A stretch of DNA of 64,000 bases from Janthinobacterium sp. ROICE36 (GTDB lineage Bacteria; Pseudomonadota; Gammaproteobacteria; Burkholderiales; Burkholderiaceae_D), in the NCBI RefSeq assembly GCF_002869965.1, contig NZ_PEBS01000018.1, positions 1-64,000 on the forward strand, given 5' to 3'. Shown piece by piece: positions 17,414 through 26,565 of the stretch; the stretch's first letter is position 1, and each line of letters begins with the position of its first letter. The notes under the pieces are model-generated. The model was not told the origin of the DNA. It worked only from the letters and a program-made list of their open reading frames with translations, and searched no databases. The position numbers were made by a program, and so were the translations under genes.

Positions 17414-17660
17414 CATTGTTGCCAAGACACGTATGGACAATACCACAGTCGCCGCACGGAAAAATGCGGGCTGGCGGCCGGTTCCTGCCCTTATATCACC
17501 AAAAAAAATGCTACTTAAGTAACTTAATGCATTCATGCCGCCCGGAAAATGTGATTGACTAGTGCGAGTTCGATACGGATACTCTAGGTCGCCCGCTGAG
17601 AAAAAACACTGGGTACACGTTGGTTCCGACTTCCCACCATGTAAAAAGACTAGAACTCGA
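17414..17660. other. Non-coding gap before the S46 peptidase
   Basis: Most of the 306-base gap between the GlsB-type gene and the peptidase lies here. It is more AT-rich than its surroundings near 17500-17550 and probably holds the peptidase promoter. No convincing coding sequence, repeat or recognisable regulatory motif was seen. Confidence 0.4.
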
Positions 17661-19814
17661 ATGAAAAAATCTTTAATCGCGCTCGCCATCCTGAGCAATT
17701 TCGCACACGCCGACGAAGGCATGTGGATGCCCCAACAGCTGCCACAAGTAGCCAAGGAATTGAAAGCGGCCGGACTGAAACTCGATCCGACCACCCTGAC
17801 CAAGCTGACCGAGTTCCCGATGGGCGCCATCGTCAGCCTGGGCGGTTGCTCGGCCTCGTTCGTCTCGACACAAGGCCTGGTTGCCACCAACCACCATTGC
17901 GTCTACAACAGCGTGGCAGTCAATTCGACCAAGGAACGCGATTTGCTGGCCAACGGCTTCCTGGCCAAGACCTTCGCTGAAGAATTGCCGGCCGCCCCAG
18001 GCAGCCGCATCTTCGTCACCTCGGCCGTGACCAATGTCAGCGACAAGATCATCACCGCCGACGTAGCCAAGCTGCAAGGCAAGGCACGCATCGACGCGAT
18101 CGAGAAAAACCAGAAAAAACTGGTCGCCGAATGCGAAAAAGAAGCCGGTTTCCGCTGCACCGTGTCGAGCTACTACGGCGGCCTGGAGTTCTACCTGATC
18201 AAGCAACTGGAAATCCGCGACGTGCGCCTGGTGCACGCGCCTCCAGCGGGCGTGGGCAAGTTCGGCGGCGACACCGACAACTGGATGTGGCCACGCCACA
18301 CGGGCGACTACGGTTTCTACCGCGCCTACGTCAGCCGCGATGGCAAAGCTGCCGACTTCAGCAAGGACAACGTGCCTTACCAGCCAAAACACGTGCTGAA
18401 ACTGGCCAAGGATGGCTTGAAAGAAGGCGATTTCGTGATGGCACTGGGCTACCCTGGCCGCACCAACCGTCACCGTTTGCCATCGGAAGTGGCATTCACG
18501 TTTGACTGGAACTACCCGGCCTTCGTAAAAGCGTCGGGCGAAACCCTGGCCATCATCGCGCGCGAAACCAAGGACAACAAGGACGTAGCCCTGAAATACG
18601 CGGGTCAAGTCGCTGGCGTCAACAATTACTACAAGAACCGCCAGGGCATGCTCGATTCCTACGTCGGCAGCGATTTCCTCGCGCGCAAGACGGCGGAACA
18701 CGATGCCCTGAAAACCTGGGTCAACGCCAATCCTGCCCGCAAGGCTGAATTTGCCGGCGATATCGAGCAAGTGGAAAAATTGATCGCCGAACGCGATGCC
18801 GACACCAAGCGCGATTTCTTCCTGGGCTACGCACAGCCACGCCTGCTGAACACGGCACGCAGCCTGTACCGCCTGTCGAACGAAAGCACCAAGGCCGATA
18901 CGGAACGCAAATCCGGCTACCAGACGCGCGATTTGCCACGCCTGACCTCGGGCATCACCTCGGTCGAGCGCACCTACGATGAAAAAGTCGACAAGGCACT
19001 GGTACTCAACAGCCTGAGCAAGTACGCCGCGCAACCGGCAGCACAACGCCGCGCCAGCTTTGACGCCGCCATCGGCATCAAGGATGGCATGTCGCCAGCC
19101 GACCTGTCCGCCGCCCTGGACAAACTGTATGCGGGCAGCAAGCTGGGCGACAAGGAAGAGCGCGCAGCATGGCTGAAACGCACGCCTGCAGAATTCCAGG
19201 CCAGCAAAGACAGCTTCATCCAGGCAGCCGTTGCCATGTATCCCGATTCGCTGAAAAACGAAGCGGAAGACGAAGAACTGGCCGGCAAGATCCAGCAAGC
19301 CTACGCCAACTACATGAAAGCAAAAATTGCCTTCATGAAGAGCAAGGGATTAGCCGTCTATCCTGACGCCAACAGCACCCTGCGCGTGACGTTCGGCCGT
19401 GTTGCCGGCCGTGACCACGGCGCCGATGGCACTACCTGGACCGCTTTCACCACCGTCAATGGCGTCGTTGCCAAAGCCACGGGCGAGGGTGAGTTCAATG
19501 CACCAGCGAAACAACTGGCCGCGATCAAGGCCAAGGACTTCGGTAAATTCGTCGATCCCAAGCTGAAAACCGTGCCGGTAGATTACCTGGCCACCCTGGA
19601 CATCACCGGCGGCAACTCCGGTTCGGCTGCCCTCAATTCCAAAGGCGAATTCATCGGCCTGGCCTTCGATGGCACCCTGGACTCGATCATCTCCGATTGG
19701 GATTACAACAAGGCCAACACCCGTTCGATCCAGGTCGACCTGCGCTACATGCTGTGGAACATGAAACACATCGACCACGCAGACAATCTGCTGAAAGAAA
19801 TGGGCGCTGAATAA
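17661..19814 (+). CDS. S46 family dipeptidyl peptidase (DPP7/DPP11 type)
   Basis: S46 enzymes release dipeptides from peptide N-termini in the periplasm. The 717-residue product starts at ATG 17661, where a short signal peptide ends AHA (about residue 17), then DEGMWMPQQLP as in the family. The chymotrypsin-like triad is visible as His78/79 (TNHHC), an Asp at 204-206 (FGGDTDNWMWPRH) and Ser653 (TGGNSGSA). The S1-region motif IGLAFDG has glycine, as I recall for DPP7-type enzymes that prefer hydrophobic residues, rather than the arginine of acid-specific DPP11; this is only an inference. The M14 and S9 peptidases downstream suggest peptide scavenging. Confidence 0.94.
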   Translation: MKKSLIALAILSNFAHADEGMWMPQQLPQVAKELKAAGLKLDPTTLTKLTEFPMGAIVSLGGCSASFVSTQGLVATNHHCVYNSVAVNSTKERDLLANGFLAKTFAEELPAAPGSRIFVTSAVTNVSDKIITADVAKLQGKARIDAIEKNQKKLVAECEKEAGFRCTVSSYYGGLEFYLIKQLEIRDVRLVHAPPAGVGKFGGDTDNWMWPRHTGDYGFYRAYVSRDGKAADFSKDNVPYQPKHVLKLAKDGLKEGDFVMALGYPGRTNRHRLPSEVAFTFDWNYPAFVKASGETLAIIARETKDNKDVALKYAGQVAGVNNYYKNRQGMLDSYVGSDFLARKTAEHDALKTWVNANPARKAEFAGDIEQVEKLIAERDADTKRDFFLGYAQPRLLNTARSLYRLSNESTKADTERKSGYQTRDLPRLTSGITSVERTYDEKVDKALVLNSLSKYAAQPAAQRRASFDAAIGIKDGMSPADLSAALDKLYAGSKLGDKEERAAWLKRTPAEFQASKDSFIQAAVAMYPDSLKNEAEDEELAGKIQQAYANYMKAKIAFMKSKGLAVYPDANSTLRVTFGRVAGRDHGADGTTWTAFTTVNGVVAKATGEGEFNAPAKQLAAIKAKDFGKFVDPKLKTVPVDYLATLDITGGNSGSAALNSKGEFIGLAFDGTLDSIISDWDYNKANTRSIQVDLRYMLWNMKHIDHADNLLKEMGAE

Positions 19815-19852
19815 CAAGAAACAATAGCCCGGCAACGGGCGCTTGTCAGCTG

Positions 19853-19880
19853 AGCCACTCCTGCGGGAGTGGCTTTTTTT
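19853..19880 (+). terminator. Intrinsic terminator after the S46 peptidase
   Basis: AGCCACTCC (19853-19861) and GGAGTGGCT (19866-19874) form a perfect stem with a 4-base loop and a T-run to 19880. Confidence 0.9.
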
Positions 19881-19883
19881 CGT

Positions 19884-20459
19884 CTAGCGTTTGATCTTTG
19901 AAAACCGGTAAGGCACGGCTTGCTCCGCGCCAAACACCTGCTCCCGACTGCTTACCAAGGGCAGCATCACGCGCCGGCCATCCTGCAGCAGCAAGGCCAG
20001 ATCCGCGCCGGGAAAGCGCTGCGCCAGCAGCCGATACGCTTGCCGCTCGATAGCGGCAGCAAGAATCACGATGCGGTAATCGGCCTCGCCAAAGTCCAGC
20101 AGCAGCGCGGGAGCCTCAGGCCCCGGCAGCGCCGTGATGCGCAAGCGCGTGCGTCCCTTGACGAGCTCGAAGCCTGACCACGTGGGCAAAGTACGCCGCG
20201 TGGAACCGATCTGCAGCTGCGGCGCCTGGCCCGCATCCGCCCAAGCCAGCAAGACATCGGGCCGCCGCTCCGACACGGCCCCATCGACGGCCAGCAGCCA
20301 GCCCCGGTAGCGTATCAGCGCGCCTTGCGCGGTGGCCGTGACGGAGCCGCCCTGCGCCACAGGCTCCTTGTTCACCGGCAAGCGCAACGGCGCCGCTTGT
20401 GCCGCCAGGCAAGTCCACCACACCAGCGCCGCCATCGCTGCCATCGCTGCCTTGCCCAT
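19884..20459 (-). CDS. Exported protein of unknown function
   Basis: I do not recognise this 191-residue protein. The ATG at 20459 has a strong GGGGAGG ribosome site and opens a signal peptide (MGKAAMAAMAALVWW, ending AQA near residue 22). The mature part is a run of short beta-type segments (LRLPVNKEPVAQGGSVTATA, LIRYRGWLLAVDGA, LLLDFGEADYRIVIL) without cysteine pairs or enzyme motifs. It ends with basic residues. It converges on the S46 peptidase and stands between two peptidase genes, so a periplasmic role is likely but otherwise open. Confidence 0.7.
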   Translation of the reverse strand: MGKAAMAAMAALVWWTCLAAQAAPLRLPVNKEPVAQGGSVTATAQGALIRYRGWLLAVDGAVSERRPDVLLAWADAGQAPQLQIGSTRRTLPTWSGFELVKGRTRLRITALPGPEAPALLLDFGEADYRIVILAAAIERQAYRLLAQRFPGADLALLLQDGRRVMLPLVSSREQVFGAEQAVPYRFSKIKR

Positions 20460-20609
20460 GCCGCCTCCCCTTGCGCGTGAAACGTATTCATAACACAAGT
20501 ACTGCAGCAAGCCCCTGCGGCGCCTCAAGGCAGGAGCGCCGGTGCTACAATTGGCCCCTAGCGGGCGTACTTACCCAGCGCGCCTTCCCCCTCCCAGACT
20601 CAGACCGCT

Positions 20610-22298
20610 ATGCCACCAGACTTGCGCACGACCTACGAACTCGGTAACCACAACCAGACCACGACCTGGCTGGAATGCATCACCTTCTACAAGGATCTCG
20701 CCGCACGCTACCCGCAGGTGCTGCACTTCGAACAGATCGGCCTGTCCGACTCGGGCGTGCCCATCCACGCTGGCGTCGTCAGCGCGGACGGCGTGTTTGA
20801 GCGCGAGCAGATCAAGCGCGCAGGCCGCACCGTGTTCTTCAACAATAACGGCATCCACCCGGGCGAACCGGAAGGCATCGACGCCTGCATGGCCATCGTG
20901 CGCGACCTCTGCACGCAGCCCGAGCGCCTGGCGGCCCTGGGCAGCACCGTACTGCTGTTCATTCCGATCTACAACGTCGACGGCAGCCTGAACCGCGCCA
21001 ATACGTCGCGCGTGAACCAGGATGGCCCGGAGCAATTCGGTTTCCGCGGCAACAGCCGCCACCTGGACTTGAACCGCGATTTCATCAAGTGTGACAGCCT
21101 GAACGCGCAAGTGTTCAACCGCCTGCTGGCCAGCTGGGACCCGGACGTGATGGTCGACACGCACACGTCGAACGGCGCCGACTACCCGTACACGATGACC
21201 CTGATCCACACGCAGACGGATAAGCTGGGCAATGGCCTGGGCCACTTCCTGCAAGACACCATGCTGCCGCACATCTTTGCGCACATGGAACAAGCCGGCT
21301 GGCCCACCTGCCCCTATGTGAATCCCGTCCAGGATAGCCCCGACCACGGCATCGCCGAATTCCTCGAAGTGCCGCGTTTCTCCACCGGTTTTGCGGCCCT
21401 GCATCACGTCATCGGTTTCATGCCGGAAACGCACATGCTGAAACCCTTTGCCGACCGCTACGCTTCCATGCGCGCCCTGCTCGACATCACCATGGCGTTT
21501 ACCATCGAACATGGCGAACAGATCAAGCAATTGCGCGCACAGGCAAAAGCGGCTGGCCGCACGCAAGCCGCGTGGCCGATCCACTGGGCCATGAACGAAG
21601 AACAGCCGTCGACCTTCCCCTTCAAGGGCTATGCGGCGCAATACACGCCGAGCGTGCTGGGCGACTACCAGCGCCTGTCGTATGACCGCTCGCAGCCATG
21701 GGAGTGCGATATCAAGTATTACAACCGCTTCGATGCGGATGTCATCGTGGCTGCGCCGAAAGCCTATGTGGTGCCGCAAGCCTGGCGCGAAGTCATCGAG
21801 CGCCTGCGCTGGAACGGCGTCGAAATGAGCCGCATCACCGCTGAACAGACCCTAACGGCTCGCTACTACCACATCACCAACGTTGGCACGCGCGCCACGG
21901 CTTACGAAGGCCACATGTTCCACGAGACGGTGGACGTGGAAGCATGCACGGGACAATTCACCGTGCAGGCAGGCGATTATGTGATCAGCCTGGAGCAAGA
22001 CAATGCGCGCTACGCCGTGGAAACGCTGGAACCGCAGGCGCACGACAGTTTCTTCCGCTGGGGCTTCTTCAATAGCGTGCTGGAGAAAAAAGAAGCGTTT
22101 TCCGACTACGTGTTCGAAGACATGGCATCCGAGCTGCTGCGCGACGAACCGGCGCTGGCCGCCAAGTTCGCCGACTGGAAAGCCGCCAACCCGGCCTTGT
22201 TGAGCAATCAGGAAGCCGTGCTCGATTTCATTTTTGAACACTGCCAGCGCTTTGCCGAGCCCGAATGGCGGCGTTATCCCGTCATTGCCCTGATGTAA
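20610..22298 (+). CDS. M14 family zinc carboxypeptidase
   Basis: This 562-residue protein has the M14 zinc site His83-x-x-Glu86 (IHPGEPEG) and His185 (VDTHTSNG), with Asn155-Arg156 (LDLNRDF) as substrate carboxylate ligands, all in the N-terminal half. The C-terminal half (about 330-562) is an extra domain with no motif I recognise. There is no signal peptide, so the site of action is uncertain. The family hydrolyses C-terminal residues of peptides. It stands alone with its own terminator, between other peptidase genes. Confidence 0.9.
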   Translation: MPPDLRTTYELGNHNQTTTWLECITFYKDLAARYPQVLHFEQIGLSDSGVPIHAGVVSADGVFEREQIKRAGRTVFFNNNGIHPGEPEGIDACMAIVRDLCTQPERLAALGSTVLLFIPIYNVDGSLNRANTSRVNQDGPEQFGFRGNSRHLDLNRDFIKCDSLNAQVFNRLLASWDPDVMVDTHTSNGADYPYTMTLIHTQTDKLGNGLGHFLQDTMLPHIFAHMEQAGWPTCPYVNPVQDSPDHGIAEFLEVPRFSTGFAALHHVIGFMPETHMLKPFADRYASMRALLDITMAFTIEHGEQIKQLRAQAKAAGRTQAAWPIHWAMNEEQPSTFPFKGYAAQYTPSVLGDYQRLSYDRSQPWECDIKYYNRFDADVIVAAPKAYVVPQAWREVIERLRWNGVEMSRITAEQTLTARYYHITNVGTRATAYEGHMFHETVDVEACTGQFTVQAGDYVISLEQDNARYAVETLEPQAHDSFFRWGFFNSVLEKKEAFSDYVFEDMASELLRDEPALAAKFADWKAANPALLSNQEAVLDFIFEHCQRFAEPEWRRYPVIALM

Positions 22299-22326
22299 AT
22301 CCGGGCTGGAGCGAATGCAATATCCT

Positions 22327-22364
22327 GGCGCCGCATCGGAGACCCCGGTGCGGCGCCTCTTTCT
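22327..22364 (+). terminator. Intrinsic terminator after the M14 gene
   Basis: GGCGCCGCATCGG (22327-22339) pairs with CCGGTGCGGCGCC (22345-22357) apart from one wobble, and is followed by TCTTTCT. Confidence 0.75.
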
Positions 22365-22388
22365 GTGCCCTACCCACAAGGTAATCCC

Positions 22389-24539
22389 ATGCACTACGCA
22401 CTGAACCTGCGCACCTTCATTTACAGCCATTATTTTTACCTGGGCTTGCGCGTGGCCATCGGCCTGGTCGGCCTGACCTTGCTGACCCTGGAAATCAGCG
22501 ACAGCACCACCGCCATGACGGTGTGCATAGGCGCCCTGTGCACGACCTTGATGGACATGCCCAGCCCGCTGCGCCACAAGTTCAACGAAATGCTCGCTTC
22601 CGTGCTGCTGTGCAGCGCCGTCACCTTATTAATCAGCCTGTGCGGCCCCGTGCACTGGCTGCTGCTGACGGTGCTTGTGCTGGTCAGCTTTCTCGCCAGC
22701 ATGATGGTGGTGTATGGCAAGAAATCCATGCCCTTGCAACTGGCAGCCCTCTTCATCATGACCATGTCGATGGAGCATCAGATGACGTGGCGGCAATCGT
22801 TTCACCATGCTGGCCTGTTCATGCTGGGGGGATTGATCTATCTGGCCTACGCCATGGCCATCGCCTGGGTCTTGCGCCACCGCATCAAACAGCAAGTGCT
22901 GGCCGAAGCCCTGTTCGAGTTAGCCGCCTATATCGACATCAAGGCCGATTTTTACGACACGCGTTTTAACCTGACGCAACAGTTTAACAAGCTGGTACGC
23001 CATCAAAGCATTTTGGCCGACCGCCAGCAAGCGTCGCGCGACCTGATTTTGCGCAGCCACAAAAACAGCAAGGACGCCATCGTCGTGCAGGTCCACGTGT
23101 GCATGCTGGATTTATACGAGCTGATCCTCTCCACGCATACCGATTACGCGCTGCTGCGCCAGCACCTGGCCGACTCTGACGTGCTCAAATCCTTGCACGA
23201 CCTCGCTTACAAGGCGGCGCGCGACATCGAAGCCGTCGCCTACGCCGTCACGCGCAAGCGTGCCTCGTATGCGCAGATCAACTATGACAAGGAATGGGCC
23301 GATATCGAAGCGGAGATTGCCCGCCTGTATGCGAAGGGAGACAAGGCGCAAGAAGCGCTGGCGACCCTGCGCGCGCAGCGCAACAAGATCCGTGCCATCT
23401 TGAAAATGATAGTCGAACTGCACCTGGCCACGCAAAAAGTCTATGCCGACGTGCCATTCTGGAGCGGCGCGGACATGGCGCCGTTCTTGTCGCAGCAGAA
23501 ATACGAACTCAAAACCCTGCTGTCAAATTTGCGCCTGGACTCGCCCGTGTTCCGCTTCGCCCTGCGCGTATCGATGGCCATCTCGGTCGGCTTGGCTGTA
23601 GGCCACTGGCTGCCATACGCAGCGCACAGCTACTGGATCGTGCTCACCATCGTCATCATCCTGCGCCCCACATTCAGCATGACGCGCCAGCGCCGCGCCG
23701 ACCGCATCATCGGCACCATCATCGGCTGCGTGGTCACGGCCATCGTGATCCGCTACGTGCACAGCAATATCGTGCTGATGGCCATTCTATTTCTCTCCAT
23801 CGTGGCCACGCCCACCTTCATCTATCTGCGCTACCGCTACACGGCCATCGCCGTGAGCCTGATGATCTTGCTGCAAATGCACCTGGTGGCGCCCAGCAAC
23901 CCGAACCTGGTCAGTGAGCGCCTGATCGACACCCTGATCGGCGCGGCGGTGGCGACCATCTTCAGCTTCGTGCTGGCCAACTGGGAATACCAGAGCCTGC
24001 CACGGCTGGTGCGCCAGGTACTGAATGTAAACCTCAGCTATATGCAAGCCAGCTTCGAGTTGCTGCAGGGAAAATGCTTCGATGATTTCGCCTACCGCAT
24101 CGAGCGCAAGCGTTTGATGGACAGCCTGGCCGCGCTCAGCTCGGCACTGGTGCGCATGCTCGATGAACCGGCCAGCAAGCAGCGCGCCGTGGAAGACATC
24201 AACCTGTTCATCGTGCAAAATTATTTATTGGTGGCCCACGTGGCGGCGCTGCGCTCGATCCTGGGCCGGCATGCCAGCCAGTTGCCCGTCGCACCCGTCA
24301 ATGCCTTGCTCAGCCACAGCCATACGCAAGTGTGTTTGACCCTGTCGCGCGCGCTGGAGCAGCTCGATAACAAGGCCAGCATCAGCGCCCCGCTGACTAC
24401 CCCTGCCGCACCGCCCGTCAGCGACGTGGCCTGGTCGGGCTGGCCGCTGGCCAAAAGACGTATCCGATTGTTACAGGCAGATGCCGACAAAATCGTGGCA
24501 CATAGCGCGGCGATCGTACACATCGTCTCACCGCGCTAG
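22389..24539 (+). CDS. FUSC/YccS-family inner membrane protein (putative efflux component)
   Basis: The 716-residue product has two hydrophobic blocks (about 20-165 and 395-515), each with about six membrane segments, separated and followed by cytoplasmic helical regions. This is the doubled YccS/YhfK/AaeB-like FUSC layout. The motif SYWIVLTIVIILRPTFSMTRQR and the following RIIGTIIG are characteristic. Related proteins export aromatic acids or other toxic compounds; the substrate here is unknown. The ATG at 22389 has AAGGT upstream; a GTG at 22365 is also in frame. Confidence 0.9.
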   Translation: MHYALNLRTFIYSHYFYLGLRVAIGLVGLTLLTLEISDSTTAMTVCIGALCTTLMDMPSPLRHKFNEMLASVLLCSAVTLLISLCGPVHWLLLTVLVLVSFLASMMVVYGKKSMPLQLAALFIMTMSMEHQMTWRQSFHHAGLFMLGGLIYLAYAMAIAWVLRHRIKQQVLAEALFELAAYIDIKADFYDTRFNLTQQFNKLVRHQSILADRQQASRDLILRSHKNSKDAIVVQVHVCMLDLYELILSTHTDYALLRQHLADSDVLKSLHDLAYKAARDIEAVAYAVTRKRASYAQINYDKEWADIEAEIARLYAKGDKAQEALATLRAQRNKIRAILKMIVELHLATQKVYADVPFWSGADMAPFLSQQKYELKTLLSNLRLDSPVFRFALRVSMAISVGLAVGHWLPYAAHSYWIVLTIVIILRPTFSMTRQRRADRIIGTIIGCVVTAIVIRYVHSNIVLMAILFLSIVATPTFIYLRYRYTAIAVSLMILLQMHLVAPSNPNLVSERLIDTLIGAAVATIFSFVLANWEYQSLPRLVRQVLNVNLSYMQASFELLQGKCFDDFAYRIERKRLMDSLAALSSALVRMLDEPASKQRAVEDINLFIVQNYLLVAHVAALRSILGRHASQLPVAPVNALLSHSHTQVCLTLSRALEQLDNKASISAPLTTPAAPPVSDVAWSGWPLAKRRIRLLQADADKIVAHSAAIVHIVSPR

Positions 24540-24548
24540 GCTGCACCT

Positions 24549-26498
24549 TTACTTCAAGTAACGTTCGAACCAGCCGATGGTGCGTTTCTGCAAGTCGCGC
24601 TGATGCTCGGGCTTGCGGAAGGAATGGCCTTCGCCGTCATAGATGAACAGGCTGGACGGCACGCCCATGGCGCGCAAGCCGTGCCAGAATTCCAGCGACT
24701 GGGCGGCCGGCGTTTCCACGTCGCGTTCACCCACGTAGATCAGGGTCGGCGTTTTGGCCGCCTTGATCGATTCGATGGGCGAAGCCTTGCGGTAGACGGC
24801 CGGATTGTCATACGCGGAGGCGCCAAAAAACGGGATCATCCATTGATTGATACCGTTCTGGCCGTAATAACTGATCCAGTTCGACACGCCAGCGCCCGCC
24901 ACGGCCGCCTTGAAACGGTCGCTGTGCGTGACGCCCCACATGGTCATGAAGCCGCCATACGAATGGCCGATCAGGCCCAGGCGCTGGCCGTCGACGGGGG
25001 CCACTTTTTCCACCGCATCGATGCCGGCCAGGATGTCGCGCCAGTCGCCGCCGCCGAAGTCCGCCATGTTGGCGCGCGTAAACGCCTGACCCTGGCCAAA
25101 GCTGCCGCGCGGATTGGGCAGGAAGACGAAATAGCCTTTTTGCGTCAATTTCTCGATCACGGTGTTCGCCGCCACATAACGGGGCGAGGCGGCAGCGCCC
25201 GGGCCGCCATGCACATTGACGATCATCGGGTAGCGCTTGCCGGCCTCCACCTTCAACGGTCCCAGCAGCCAGCCTTGCACCTTGTATTGCTCGTTGTTCC
25301 AGCCCACGTTCTGCACCGTCAGCTGCGGCGCAAAGCCATCATTGTCGCGCGTGATCTTTTTCAGCTGGCCTACCGGTCCCGCGACCAGGTAGCTGGCGTG
25401 CGTAAAATCTTCCTGCGCGGCAGCGGCTTGCCGGCCATCGGCGCTGAACGACAGACGGCCATCACTGCCGCTGCTGCTGAGCTCACCGAGCATCACAGGT
25501 TGGCTGGGGCCGGTTTGCGCATCGACAGGTACCAGCGCCAGCTGCGAATCGGTCAGGGCCGTCGCCAGCAAGCCGGCGCCGCGCCAGACGACGCCATTGA
25601 AGGTGCCGCGATAGTCTTGTGTGAGATTGCGCGGCGTGCCGCCTGCCAGCGGCACGCTATAAATATCGCCGCCGATGGAGCCGAAGTCGCTCATCAGGCC
25701 ACCGATGAAGACCACTGTCTTGCCATCCGGCGAGACGGACGGCAAGTTCAACTGCATGGCTGGCGCGGCGATCACGCGCAGGACGCCCGTGGCCGCATCA
25801 ATATGGCTGAGCTTGGCGACCCACCAGTTGCTGTCGCCATTGCCCTGCGCGCTGGTGGCGACAAAGCCGCGGCCATCGGGCGTCCAGCTGTATTCATACA
25901 CATAGGTGTCGGCTGGCGACAGCAGACGCGGTTCGCCACCGCTGGCAGGCACGACGGCAATGCGCTGGGCATCGTCTGCGCTGCCCACTTCGCCCACCTG
26001 GCGCACGCCCGCCTCGACGGCACCGGCCAGCTTGCGCGCGCCCACCGTGGCCAGCAGGGCCAGCTGCTTGCCGTCAGGCGACCAGCGCGCCGTGCTGGCC
26101 ACGCCTTTGATACTGGTCAACACCTGCGCCTGCGCCTGTGTCATCGTGGCCAGGTACAGATGCGCCATGCCCGCCTTGGCGTCGTAGCCAACAAAGGCCA
26201 GCTGCCTGCCATCGGGCGACCAACTGGGCTTGTCGTAGGAACACGCGGCACACGGGTCGAATTGCTGCACGATGGCGCCATTGGCGGCGTCGCGCACGAC
26301 GATGGCGGCATGCGGGCGCTGCGGCTGTTCATCGGCCTTGCTCGATTCGATGGCGGCAATGCGCTGGCCATTGGCCGACAGGGCGACGGCGCGGTAATCG
26401 CGCAACAGCATATTGCTGGCAGGACTTGCCTGCGCCAGGCTCCCCAGAAGGCTGCTTGCCAGCAAGCCGCATGCGGCCAGATCAGTTATTTTCATCAT
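24549..26498 (-). CDS. S9 family peptidase (prolyl oligopeptidase type)
   Basis: The 649-residue protein has a signal peptide (about 1-25, ending AQA) and a beta-propeller with TolB/PD40-like repeats (YDKPSWSPDGRQLAFVG, TARWSPDGKQLAL, LPSVSPDGKTVVFIG). Its alpha/beta-hydrolase domain has Ser513 (GHSYGG), Asp593 (GERDVETP) and His625 (DGEGHSF). It should cleave short peptides in the periplasm. It lies 67 bases downstream of the permease gene, separated from it by a terminator. Confidence 0.94.
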   Translation of the reverse strand: MMKITDLAACGLLASSLLGSLAQASPASNMLLRDYRAVALSANGQRIAAIESSKADEQPQRPHAAIVVRDAANGAIVQQFDPCAACSYDKPSWSPDGRQLAFVGYDAKAGMAHLYLATMTQAQAQVLTSIKGVASTARWSPDGKQLALLATVGARKLAGAVEAGVRQVGEVGSADDAQRIAVVPASGGEPRLLSPADTYVYEYSWTPDGRGFVATSAQGNGDSNWWVAKLSHIDAATGVLRVIAAPAMQLNLPSVSPDGKTVVFIGGLMSDFGSIGGDIYSVPLAGGTPRNLTQDYRGTFNGVVWRGAGLLATALTDSQLALVPVDAQTGPSQPVMLGELSSSGSDGRLSFSADGRQAAAAQEDFTHASYLVAGPVGQLKKITRDNDGFAPQLTVQNVGWNNEQYKVQGWLLGPLKVEAGKRYPMIVNVHGGPGAAASPRYVAANTVIEKLTQKGYFVFLPNPRGSFGQGQAFTRANMADFGGGDWRDILAGIDAVEKVAPVDGQRLGLIGHSYGGFMTMWGVTHSDRFKAAVAGAGVSNWISYYGQNGINQWMIPFFGASAYDNPAVYRKASPIESIKAAKTPTLIYVGERDVETPAAQSLEFWHGLRAMGVPSSLFIYDGEGHSFRKPEHQRDLQKRTIGWFERYLK

Positions 26499-26518
26499 GT
26501 AAATTCCGGTTAAGAATA

Positions 26519-26548
26519 AAAAAAACCGCCGGCAAGCGCGGCGGTTTT
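26519..26548 (-). terminator. Intrinsic terminator after the amino-acid permease
   Basis: AAACCGCCG (26523-26531) and CGGCGGTTT (26539-26547) form a stem with a 7-base loop. On the minus strand it is followed by a T-run, so it ends the permease transcript before the S9 gene. Confidence 0.85.
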
Positions 26549-26565
26549 GGATGGAGCAGACTGCA

